A stretch of DNA of 64,000 nt from Sphaerochaeta sp. (GTDB taxonomy: Bacteria > Spirochaetota > Spirochaetia > Sphaerochaetales > Sphaerochaetaceae). Location of the stretch: assembly GCA_022482495.1 (NCBI GenBank), contig JAKVPA010000006.1:62001-126000 (forward strand), in the 5' to 3' direction. Numbering within the stretch: position 1 is the stretch's first letter; every line of letters starts with the position of its first letter. The position numbers and the translations under genes are program-made. Shown here one piece after another: positions 50,578 to 57,585 of this stretch. The notes under the pieces were generated by a model. That model was not told where the DNA came from. It ran no database searches and saw nothing but the letters and a program-made list of their open reading frames with translations.

Positions 50578-51168
50578 ATGAATGTATTGATCCATGACGC
50601 GTCCAACCAGGGCGCGACGAGGTTGGCGTTGCACCCCCAGTGGGTGGAAGCGGATGGCGTGGCCACATTGGTGAATGTGTCGTATCAAGGGACGAATCTG
50701 TTGGTCTCTTTTCATGTCAAGGAACCCCAGCTGAGGAGAATGTGCACCCACCACAACGATGCCGTATGGACGGACAGTTGCGTGGAAGTGTTCCTCAAGC
50801 GGCCGGACCAGGCTGAGTATGTCAATTTTGAGTTCAGTGCGGCGGGATTCTGCCATGTGGCCCGGGGGACCGGCCGTTCAGGCAGGCAATCCTATCCGGA
50901 CGCGGGGCTTGCGTCCGTTCCTCTCCAGGTACGGATTCTGGAGAACACGCTCACCCAGAGCCGGTGGGACCTTTCCGTGACGCTGGATCTGTCACGTTTC
51001 GGTTTGGTTGAGGAGGGGGGATCCCTGAAGGGGAAAATCCTTTTTGGCAACTTCTACAAATGCGGAGACGGATTGGAAAAGCCCCATTATCTTTCCTACG
51101 CGCCGATCGACACGGACCAACCGGACTTTCATCGCCCGGAGGCGTTTGTGCCGTTTCAGTTCGTCTGA
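50578..51168 (+). CDS. Carbohydrate-binding family 9-like protein
   Basis: A 196-residue protein with one CBM9-like beta-sandwich: V-S-Y-Q-G-T-N-L-L-V-S-F-H-V near residues 34-47, W-T-D-S-C-V-E-V-F-L near 63-72, F-E-F-S-A-A-G near 85-91 and G-N-F-Y-K-C-G near 158-164. It lacks a signal peptide and any catalytic partner. It probably binds a sugar in the cytoplasm. It overlaps the tcdA gene tail to tail by 13 bp. Confidence 0.82.
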   Translation: MNVLIHDASNQGATRLALHPQWVEADGVATLVNVSYQGTNLLVSFHVKEPQLRRMCTHHNDAVWTDSCVEVFLKRPDQAEYVNFEFSAAGFCHVARGTGRSGRQSYPDAGLASVPLQVRILENTLTQSRWDLSVTLDLSRFGLVEEGGSLKGKILFGNFYKCGDGLEKPHYLSYAPIDTDQPDFHRPEAFVPFQFV

Positions 51169-51881
51169 ACGGGCAGTTTCTCCACCCTGAGGAGCCGGAG
51201 CATCGCCAGATGTGCCAGGTTCAGGCCGAAGATGCCGGTGACGGTGGGGAGGGACCCCAGCACTTTCCCTTCTTCCGGGTGATAGGTGAAGGAGACCGGT
51301 TCCGGACTGTAGACGACAGAGATGCCTCGGCCGACGCCTCGTTTGCGCAGTTCCTGCCGTACCGTCCGTGCCAACGGACAGACGGTGGTGTCCATCAGAT
51401 CGGCCGTACGGACCAACGTGGGGTTTCTCCGGAGCGCCGCTCCCATGGAACTGACCACTGGCTTTTGGGCAAGATAGGCAGCTTCGAGAAGCGCGCACTT
51501 GCTTTTCACCGAATCGATGGCATCCACCAGAAGATCCCCTGCCTGCGAAACTACTTCTGATGCGTTTTCCGGTGTGAGGTACATCGGAAACGCCTGAACC
51601 ACACAATCCGGGTTGATGGCCTTCACTCTGGCCGCGGCGATCTCAACCTTGTTTTTTCCCATATCCGGCCAGGTGGCAAGAAGTTGCCGGTTCAGGTTGG
51701 ATGGCTCCACCTTGTCGAAGTCGATCAAACACACGCTTCCGATTCCCAGTCGCACCAAACCTTCCAACGCGTATCCGCCTACGGCGCCCAGCCCTACGAA
51801 CGTGACGCTCTTGTGGTGCAGCTTTTCCACCGCCTCAGGTCCGATCAGACGGATGGTCCGTACAAATTGCTCGTCCCGCAT
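51156..51881 (-). CDS. tcdA: tRNA threonylcarbamoyladenosine dehydratase
   Basis: A 241-residue E1-like adenylating enzyme of the ThiF/MoeB superfamily. Nucleotide motif is V-G-L-G-A-V-G-G-Y near residues 29-37. R-T-I-R-L-I-G near the N-terminus, D-x-N-R-Q (S-N-L-N-R-Q near 62) and V-D-A-I-D-S-V-K-S-K-C near 119 follow. It cyclises t6A to ct6A at tRNA position 37. The start at 51881 (M-R-D-E-Q-F) is chosen for AGGAG 7 nt upstream. It begins 47 bp inside the TatD-like gene. Confidence 0.93.
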   Translation of the reverse strand: MRDEQFVRTIRLIGPEAVEKLHHKSVTFVGLGAVGGYALEGLVRLGIGSVCLIDFDKVEPSNLNRQLLATWPDMGKNKVEIAAARVKAINPDCVVQAFPMYLTPENASEVVSQAGDLLVDAIDSVKSKCALLEAAYLAQKPVVSSMGAALRRNPTLVRTADLMDTTVCPLARTVRQELRKRGVGRGISVVYSPEPVSFTYHPEEGKVLGSLPTVTGIFGLNLAHLAMLRLLRVEKLPVQTN

Positions 51882-52497
51882 TGATTCTCTCCTCAAGTTG
51901 CGTTTCGGTCAGCCCGAGCCGTGCCTGGCAGGCGCGATACATGGCTGCCAATGTTTCCGTTTCCTTCTCATCCTGGCTGTCCGTTTCCAACAGGAACGGA
52001 ACGTCCAGTTGTTCCAAATGGTTCCAAAGATTGCTTTGTACCGTCCGTGGCCCCAGACTGACCACACAGCGGCATTTGGCGGCACATCGCGCCGTCTCCA
52101 CGCTTCCGGTGAATCCGTGCCAGATGGAGGGAACGGAACCGTCCAGCAGGGAAAGCAGTAGCCCGTCGGCTCGTACGGCATGGATGCTGACCAACCGACG
52201 CAAGGTGGTTGCCATCTGGAGGATCTGACGGAACGTGGCGACCTGGGTTTCCATGTGGGGGAACCGCGCGTCCAGTCCCACTTCCCCGATCTGCCAGGAA
52301 GGATGGTCCTTCAATATCCTCCCCATTTCTCCGATTGCGTCCTCTTGATCCGTTCCGTCGGGAAGCAACCCCACCGAGGGGATGGAAGGAGCCGTGATGG
52401 CGGACAGCTTCGTCCATTCCTCCCGCCTGCTGGTGCAGACAATGCCCCAGGCGTTGACGGCGGCCTCCAGATGGAGATGAGCGTCAAAGTACCTCAT
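51835..52497 (-). CDS. TatD-family metal-dependent hydrolase
   Basis: A 220-residue TIM-barrel protein. D-A-H-L-H at residues 5-9 and I-G-E-V-G-L-D near 69-75 supply metal ligands. A histidine in S-I-H-A-V near 103-107 and a late L-E-T-D-S near 170 complete the site. Members are 3'-5' DNA or RNA exonucleases. The protein is about 40 residues shorter than E. coli TatD. It overlaps azlD (ATGA) and tcdA. Confidence 0.88.
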   Translation of the reverse strand: MRYFDAHLHLEAAVNAWGIVCTSRREEWTKLSAITAPSIPSVGLLPDGTDQEDAIGEMGRILKDHPSWQIGEVGLDARFPHMETQVATFRQILQMATTLRRLVSIHAVRADGLLLSLLDGSVPSIWHGFTGSVETARCAAKCRCVVSLGPRTVQSNLWNHLEQLDVPFLLETDSQDEKETETLAAMYRACQARLGLTETQLEERINAGRAICTDHPSDRT

Positions 52498-52805
52498 GCC
52501 ACCAGCACCAGATACGTGACGACGATCGAGATGGCGATGGACGCGATCATCGGAAGTTTCTTCATTCCCACGAGGAATGCCGCAAGGACTCCGAGTAATC
52601 CGGCGTACCAACGCGCTTGGAAATCGGTGATGGCTCCGGGAAACACCAGAGCCCCGATGGCGGCCACCGGCAGCAGGTGCATGCACCTGTCAAGGAATGG
52701 CGTGGTGGCGCCAAGCCGTTTCCCGAAGAACGGGATGAGCCGGACGATGAGTGTAGCCAAGGCAGAGGCAAGAATGTACACAACGATGGGGATTCCGTGG
52801 CTCAT
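52494..52805 (-). CDS. azlD: AzlD-type branched-chain amino acid export subunit
   Basis: A 103-residue, four-helix protein with the AzlD pattern Y-I-L-A-S-A-L-A-T-L-I-V-R near residues 10-22, R-x-M-x-x-L-P-V-A-A-I-G-A-L near 42-55 and a hydrophobic end. It forms an exporter with AzlC. It is linked by ATGA overlaps to azlC upstream and the TatD-like gene downstream. Confidence 0.92.
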   Translation of the reverse strand: MSHGIPIVVYILASALATLIVRLIPFFGKRLGATTPFLDRCMHLLPVAAIGALVFPGAITDFQARWYAGLLGVLAAFLVGMKKLPMIASIAISIVVTYLVLVA

Positions 52806-53503
52806 GACTCCTCCTGGACGCGGGAAGGCCGAAGCGCCCCGATTCCCGTCGCAGTAAGCATGGAAATGACGAACGCCCATCCTTTCCCAATGTCAGCCAG
52901 TACCACCAGCAGGCTGTTCATCACGGCGGAAATGGCGGCGATGCACAGCATCCATGCCCCTTCACGAAGATACGCTCCAGCGAGCAATGAGCTGAACATG
53001 GCGTACAGCGTCACTCCGACGGCGAGCTGCAACGCGACGGGAAGGAACGAGCCGATGATGAATCCGACGATCGTCCCGCTGCACCAGCCGAGGTAACTGA
53101 TGATCTGCAATCCCGCCATGTAGCGTCCATTCAACGTACTTTCCTTCATCGTGGAGACGGAAAACACCTCGTCCGTCGTGCCAAAGGCGATGAAAAACTT
53201 CCTGAGGTTCCCCGTTTCCTCAAGACGCGCCTTGATCGCCGCGCCCATGAACAGGTAGCGGAGGTTGACCAGCGCCACGGAGATGACTAATTCCGTCAGC
53301 ATGGCGCCTCCGACGAGCAGGCTTTCCGCCAGAAACTGGCCGCTGCCTGCAAAATTGGTCAGGGAAAACAACGCCGCTTCCCATAATCGGAGGCCGTCTT
53401 TGCGGCACACCAAACCGAATGCCATAGCCGTGGGGAAGTACCCCACGCAGATGGGGAAGCCGTCCTTCACGCCTTCCCGAAAGGAGAGATAACCTGGGTA
53501 CAT
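52802..53503 (-). CDS. azlC: AzlC-family branched-chain amino acid exporter subunit
   Basis: A 233-residue membrane protein with F-R-E-G-V-K-D-G-F-P-I near residues 7-17, T-N-F-A-G-S-G-Q-F near 47-55 and the N-L-R-Y-L-F-M-G block near 80-87, all AzlC features. With AzlD it exports leucine-like amino acids or related compounds. The start at 53503 is preferred to 53551 because a promoter occupies 53511-53539. It is the first gene of the azlC-azlD-tatD-tcdA operon. Confidence 0.92.
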   Translation of the reverse strand: MYPGYLSFREGVKDGFPICVGYFPTAMAFGLVCRKDGLRLWEAALFSLTNFAGSGQFLAESLLVGGAMLTELVISVALVNLRYLFMGAAIKARLEETGNLRKFFIAFGTTDEVFSVSTMKESTLNGRYMAGLQIISYLGWCSGTIVGFIIGSFLPVALQLAVGVTLYAMFSSLLAGAYLREGAWMLCIAAISAVMNSLLVVLADIGKGWAFVISMLTATGIGALRPSRVQEES

Positions 53504-53510
53504 GGTCAAA

Positions 53511-53539
53511 ATGGTAGCCCTTTCCCTGGGTTGGTGCAA
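53511..53539 (-). promoter_or_regulatory. Predicted promoter of the azlC operon, leaderless
   Basis: Minus strand TTGCAC, 17-nt spacer, TACCAT, then 7 nt to the ATG at 53503. Confidence 0.55.
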
Positions 53540-53577
53540 GCTGTGCTTCATGGTATACTTGCCAGAGGAGGTGCCCG

Positions 53578-54363
53578 ATGGCGCTCTTTTTGACCAACAC
53601 CGGTTTGTCCACTCTGAAGCATGGTGATTCGTTGGATGAGGCGACGTTGCTCGCGTTGATGGAACAGGGAAAGCGGAATGCCACGGCGAACGGCGAGGTG
53701 TATTACACCCGGCTTCTCGACAGCGGTCTGGAACTGGTGTTTCGCGTCTCTGAACGGGAAGGTGGTGTTGATGTGTACGGACTGGACACCCATATGGCGG
53801 GGCGTTGCGTCTGGACGGCCCAGCCGGTCGTCACCGTGGGGAAACCTGAGTACCTGGGTATGGATCTGCTTCTGACCGACCCTTCCCAGCATTGCGCGTT
53901 CGTCATGGGTATCGTCCGTTCGGCGTTGCTGGCCCCGATTGATGATCATTCCATTCTGGACATCCAGGTGTGCGCGTTTCCCACCGGCATGGATGTGTAT
54001 GACAGCCGGGAGGCGTTCGAGGCGATGGTTCCGGAGGAGAACCGGCCGTTGGACCGGCAGATCCTTCCATATCATTATCTTCTGGCGCGGGAGGAATCCG
54101 TCCCAAAGAAGGTCCGGGAGGCGTCGAAGAAACAGGAGATGATCAACCTGTTCTGCGGGCCGGTGCTGGCCACGCAAAAACGGGACAACGGGTTTCAGGG
54201 GACCAGCCTGTTCGTCTCCACCGTGGCGACGGAAATGGGGCACATCGATGTGGTGTATGACGGGACGCAGGTCGAGCCGCCTGAACCAGGCAGTTACCTG
54301 GTGGCGAGCGCCTATTTTTCCGGCGACGTGCTCTCCATCCGGCAAGCAGACCTCGTTCCTTGA
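53578..54363 (+). CDS. Uncharacterised soluble protein
   Basis: A 261-residue protein without signal or membrane segments. It begins A-L-F-L-T-N-T-G-L-S-T-L-K and is a mixed alpha/beta protein with no motif I recognise. GAGGAGG lies 6 nt before the ATG. It may share a transcript with the TetR gene, which starts 33 bp later and whose -35 overlaps this gene's end. Confidence 0.8.
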   Translation: MALFLTNTGLSTLKHGDSLDEATLLALMEQGKRNATANGEVYYTRLLDSGLELVFRVSEREGGVDVYGLDTHMAGRCVWTAQPVVTVGKPEYLGMDLLLTDPSQHCAFVMGIVRSALLAPIDDHSILDIQVCAFPTGMDVYDSREAFEAMVPEENRPLDRQILPYHYLLAREESVPKKVREASKKQEMINLFCGPVLATQKRDNGFQGTSLFVSTVATEMGHIDVVYDGTQVEPPEPGSYLVASAYFSGDVLSIRQADLVP

Positions 54364-54389
54364 CAAAAACGGTGAGGGGGAAGGATACT
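54360..54389 (+). promoter_or_regulatory. Predicted promoter of the TetR gene, leaderless
   Basis: A perfect TTGACA, 18-nt spacer, GATACT, then 6 nt to the ATG at 54396. No Shine-Dalgarno is present. Confidence 0.6.
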
Positions 54390-54395
54390 TCTGAT

Positions 54396-54953
54396 ATGTC
54401 CAATTCGATCATCACCAAAAAGGCGTTGGCCCAGGCACTGAAGGAATGCATGAAAACCAAACCGTTGGACAAGGTCTCCATCGGAGAGATCTGTGAGAAG
54501 TGCGGTCTGAACCGGAAAAGCTTTTACTACCATTTCCAGGACAAGTATGAGCTGGTCAACTGGATCTACGAGATGGAGATCAACCGGAAGATCCAAAGCG
54601 AGATCAAGACCAAACGGTCGGGGGAGCTTTCCCTGATGATCTGCCAGTCCATTTATGACGACCGGACGTTCTATCTCAATGCGCTGCAGGTGTCCGGCCC
54701 CCATTCGTTCCATGATTATTTCTGCCGTCAGATCGAACCTCTGGTGGAAAAAACGCTGAGCATCTCGGAAGATGATGGTCTGGACTTGTCCGAATTGTCT
54801 GATTTGATCGGGGATTTCTGTCTTTCCGCCGTGCGGAGGTGGATCGCACGACCCAATCCTTCCTCTCCAGAAAAGTTCCTTGATGAACTGACAAAAGTCA
54901 GCATATCACTCTGTGCCAAAATGATTAGCATGTTTTTGCCTGACCAAGTTTGA
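54396..54953 (+). CDS. TetR/AcrR-family regulator
   Basis: A 185-residue regulator. The N-terminal HTH reads V-S-I-G-E-I-C-E-K-C-G-L-N-R-K-S-F-Y-Y-H-F near residues 27-47, followed by D-K-Y-E-L-V-N-W. The C-terminal part is of the DhaS/TetR_C_8 type. It lies just upstream of the radical SAM gene in the same direction. The palindrome over that promoter is its likely operator. Confidence 0.93.
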   Translation: MSNSIITKKALAQALKECMKTKPLDKVSIGEICEKCGLNRKSFYYHFQDKYELVNWIYEMEINRKIQSEIKTKRSGELSLMICQSIYDDRTFYLNALQVSGPHSFHDYFCRQIEPLVEKTLSISEDDGLDLSELSDLIGDFCLSAVRRWIARPNPSSPEKFLDELTKVSISLCAKMISMFLPDQV

Positions 54954-55006
54954 ACGTAATGACCGTTTTTGGGACACTTGGGTAAAACTGACCATTTTTC
55001 TTTTTT

Positions 55007-55035
55007 TTGTCAAGGTATATATCTACAATAACAAT
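55007..55035 (+). promoter_or_regulatory. Predicted promoter of the radical SAM gene
   Basis: TTGTCA, 17-nt spacer, AACAAT. An alternative -10 TACAAT lies at 55024. A GAAGAGGT ribosome site is in the leader. Confidence 0.5.
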
Positions 55036-55041
55036 CGTTAT
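55028..55041. promoter_or_regulatory. Candidate TetR-family operator
   Basis: ATAAC-AATC-GTTAT, a perfect palindrome of 5-bp arms, covers the -10 of the radical SAM promoter. Confidence 0.5.
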
Positions 55042-55063
55042 CCGAACGAGAAGAGGTAGGTAT

Positions 55064-56449
55064 ATGGGAAAGCTGAAAAACTCGATCACCGCTGCAGTCG
55101 CCCAGGTCGGCATGAACTACATCGGCGATGATCCGGAGAAGAATCTTCCCAAGTTGATGGCTTGGGTGGACAAGATCGACACGAAGGGCGCGTACAAGAA
55201 GCAGCGGGACTTTGTCCGCTCCATCATCAACAACCCTGACAGCAACTGGTACAAGTACATCATCAGTCTGTGGAAGGATATTGACCCCGAAGTGCGGAAG
55301 GTGATGTTCAACAACTTCTTCATCAACTCCGTCATCATCGGTCGTGCCAACCAGAAGGATCTTGCCAAGGAACATGACATCAACCTGCCGTGGGCCATTT
55401 TGATGGACCCGACCTCGGCATGCAACCTGCACTGCATCGGATGCTGGGCGGCTGATTATGGCAACAAGCTCAACATGGATTACGCCACGCTGGATTCCAT
55501 TATCAACCAGGGGCGGGCGCTTGGGACATACATGTACATCTACAGTGGCGGAGAGCCGCTGGTGCGCAAGGCGGACATCATCAAGCTGTGCGAAGCACAT
55601 CCTGACTGCGAGTTCCTTTCCTTCACCAACGGTACGTTGATCGACGAACAGTTCGCCGATGACATGCTCCGGGTGAAGAACTTCGTTCCTGCCATCTCCA
55701 TTGAGGGGTTCGAGGACGCGACGGACTTCCGCCGTGGCAAGGGTACCTACCAGAAGGTCATCAAGGCGATGAACATCCTCAAGGCCAAACGGCTTCCGTT
55801 CGGTATTTCCTGCTGCTACACCAGCAAGAACTATGATGTGATCGGCAGTGAGGCGTACATCGATTCGATGATCAACATGGGCGCCAAGTTCGCCTGGTTC
55901 TTCACCTACATGCCGGTAGGCAAGGATGCCGTACCGGAACTGATGGTCACTGCCGAGCAGCGCAAGTACATGTATGACAAGATTCGCGCGTACCGCAAGA
56001 ACAAGCCGATCTTCACCATGGATTTCTGGAATGACGGTGAGTTTGTCAACGGATGCATCGCCGGTGGCCGTTGCTACCTGCACATCAACGCAAACGGCGA
56101 CATCGAGCCATGCGCGTTCATCCATTACAGCGACAGCAACATCCACGACACGACGCTGCTGCAGGCGTACAAGAACCCGCTGTTCATGCAGTACCACAAG
56201 AACCAGCCGTTCAACAAGAACATGCTCCGGCCGTGTCCGCTTCTGGACAATCCGGGCAGATTGAACGACATGGTCCACGCAAGTGGGGCGAAGTCCACCG
56301 ATTTGGAGCACCCCGAGGACGTCACCGATCTGTGCAAGAAGTGCGTTCCCGCGGCAACCAATTGGGCGCCGGTTTCCCAGGAGATCTGGGACAACAGCGC
56401 GGCGGGCAAGCGCGCCAAGGAGAAAGAGGCGTTGGCCAAGAACGCGTAA
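55064..56449 (+). CDS. Radical SAM protein with SPASM-like C-terminal cysteines
   Basis: A 461-residue enzyme. The SAM [4Fe-4S] motif is C120-x3-C124-x2-C127 (C-N-L-H-C-I-G-C). S-G-G-E-P follows near residue 159-163. The C-terminal region has C-I-A-G-G-R-C-Y near 337-344, C-A-F near 357, C-P-L near 404 and C-K-K-C near 437-440, consistent with auxiliary clusters. An N-terminal 100-residue helical region precedes the barrel. The substrate is unknown; it is probably controlled by the upstream TetR regulator. A terminator follows. Confidence 0.92.
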   Translation: MGKLKNSITAAVAQVGMNYIGDDPEKNLPKLMAWVDKIDTKGAYKKQRDFVRSIINNPDSNWYKYIISLWKDIDPEVRKVMFNNFFINSVIIGRANQKDLAKEHDINLPWAILMDPTSACNLHCIGCWAADYGNKLNMDYATLDSIINQGRALGTYMYIYSGGEPLVRKADIIKLCEAHPDCEFLSFTNGTLIDEQFADDMLRVKNFVPAISIEGFEDATDFRRGKGTYQKVIKAMNILKAKRLPFGISCCYTSKNYDVIGSEAYIDSMINMGAKFAWFFTYMPVGKDAVPELMVTAEQRKYMYDKIRAYRKNKPIFTMDFWNDGEFVNGCIAGGRCYLHINANGDIEPCAFIHYSDSNIHDTTLLQAYKNPLFMQYHKNQPFNKNMLRPCPLLDNPGRLNDMVHASGAKSTDLEHPEDVTDLCKKCVPAATNWAPVSQEIWDNSAAGKRAKEKEALAKNA

Positions 56450-56469
56450 CGTTCCAGACGCTTCGGCAC

Positions 56470-56502
56470 AACGGCATGTGGGGATACCTGCATGCCGTTT
56501 TT
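56470..56502 (+). terminator. Intrinsic terminator of the radical SAM gene
   Basis: ACGGCATG and CATGCCGT form an 8-bp stem around a 12-nt loop, followed by TTTT. Nothing else is seen between here and 56583. Confidence 0.85.
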
Positions 56503-56583
56503 CGTATGCACGATACCGTTTTGGTTGTTGTCTTGTGCAGAAATAAACGAACAAAGAGAGATGTTCTTTGTGTATCGGAATAC

Positions 56584-56616
56584 AAAAAGCCGCTTTCCGG
56601 AATCCGAAAAGCGGCT
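56584..56616 (-). terminator. Intrinsic terminator of tRNA-Pro
   Basis: Minus strand AGCCGCTTT and AAAGCGGCT form a 9-bp stem, then TTTT, 8 bp behind the tRNA 3' end. Confidence 0.88.
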
Positions 56617-56623
56617 ATGAAAA

Positions 56624-56697
56624 TCGGGCTGGGCGGATTTGAACCGCCGACCCCAAGTCCCCCAGACTTGTACGCTAAACCCCTGCGCTACAGCCCG
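56624..56697 (-). tRNA. tRNA-Pro (anticodon GGG)
   Basis: A 74-nt cloverleaf. Acceptor CGGGCTG pairs with CAGCCCG, with C1-G72 and A73 as in bacterial tRNA-Pro. The anticodon arm is CAAGT/ACTTG around CTGGGGG (GGG, G37). The T arm is GGCGG-TTCGAAT-CCGCC. CCA is not encoded. The tRNA reads CCC and CCU. Its own terminator follows. Confidence 0.96.
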
Positions 56698-56750
56698 TCA
56701 TGCAAGTAGCAACCTTACCATAAGTGCAGATGAAATGTCAAAGGGGGTTC

Positions 56751-56779
56751 TTGCAGATTTCGCAATTATAGAATACATT
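56751..56779 (+). promoter_or_regulatory. Predicted promoter of the chaperone-usher genes
   Basis: TTGCAG, 17-nt spacer, TACATT, 32 bp before the ATG at 56812, with GAGGGG in the leader. Confidence 0.55.
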
Positions 56780-56811
56780 ATGACACAACAGGTAAATCTG
56801 AGGGGTGCATA

Positions 56812-57573
56812 ATGGGAATGATATCGAGAGATGCCCGTCGCGTTACGCTTCTGTTCGTGCTCATGGTCTGCGCTTTGGTCGCCGTTTCGGCGTATCAGTT
56901 CTCTCCGCTCGAACAAAGTTTTGCGCCGACGGGGGTCGAGAGTACAAAGACCTATACCATCACCAATGACAGTGATGATTCCATCGCCATCACCATCACC
57001 GCGTTGATCAGGGACCAAAATGAGAATGGGGAAGAGATCAATCGTCCGGCAACCAATTATTTTTCCATCCAGCCTTCCAAGGTAATCGTCAAAGCACAGT
57101 CCAGCCAGATCATCCGGGTGCAGTATCGTGGTCCGCGGACGGTGACCAATGAGCTGAGTTTCCGTATCAAGTCTGAGCAGATATCCTACAACAAAGGCAA
57201 GCAGAGTACGGACAAGGGGATGTTCAACTTCCTGTACAACTATGTCACCAGCGCGTATGTCGCTCCTGCCAAGACGATTGAGAAAGTTTCCATCACCAAC
57301 GTTCAAAAAGCAACCGGTGCGGATGGTGCGACAAATCTGGCCGTCACCGCGTCCAATGAAGGTACGGTCCATCAGCTGTTGCTCAACGCCATCCTTACGG
57401 TGACGGACAGCAAGGGGAACAGTGTGGATCTGGACACCAAGGAACAGCTGGGTAGCCTGCTTGGACTGAACATTCTTGCCAAAAAGAATGTGACCGTCCA
57501 GATTCCAATGCCCGAAGGATTGTCGCAGGCCGACGGCGTTTCGTATAAAGCGACCATCAAGTATTCCAGATAA
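56812..57573 (+). CDS. Pilus-type periplasmic chaperone
   Basis: A 253-residue protein with a signal peptide (cleavage near V-S-A, residue 27) and the two-domain PapD-like layout. The N-terminal Ig domain has Y-Q-F-S-P-L, T-Y-T-I-T-N-D-S, and F-S-I-Q-P-S-K-V-I-V-K-A-Q-S-S-Q-I-I-R-V-Q-Y near 90-111, matching the chaperone block that ends in the subunit-binding edge strand. The C-terminal domain starts after Y-V-A-P-A near 148. It would escort pilin-like subunits to the usher encoded next. No subunit gene is nearby. Confidence 0.87.
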   Translation: MGMISRDARRVTLLFVLMVCALVAVSAYQFSPLEQSFAPTGVESTKTYTITNDSDDSIAITITALIRDQNENGEEINRPATNYFSIQPSKVIVKAQSSQIIRVQYRGPRTVTNELSFRIKSEQISYNKGKQSTDKGMFNFLYNYVTSAYVAPAKTIEKVSITNVQKATGADGATNLAVTASNEGTVHQLLLNAILTVTDSKGNSVDLDTKEQLGSLLGLNILAKKNVTVQIPMPEGLSQADGVSYKATIKYSR

Positions 57574-57585
57574 CGTTGGACGCGA

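Noticed and set aside
55010-56554. A 514-codon open frame opposite the radical SAM gene
   Set aside because: It mirrors the radical SAM gene over its full length and shows no protein family features.
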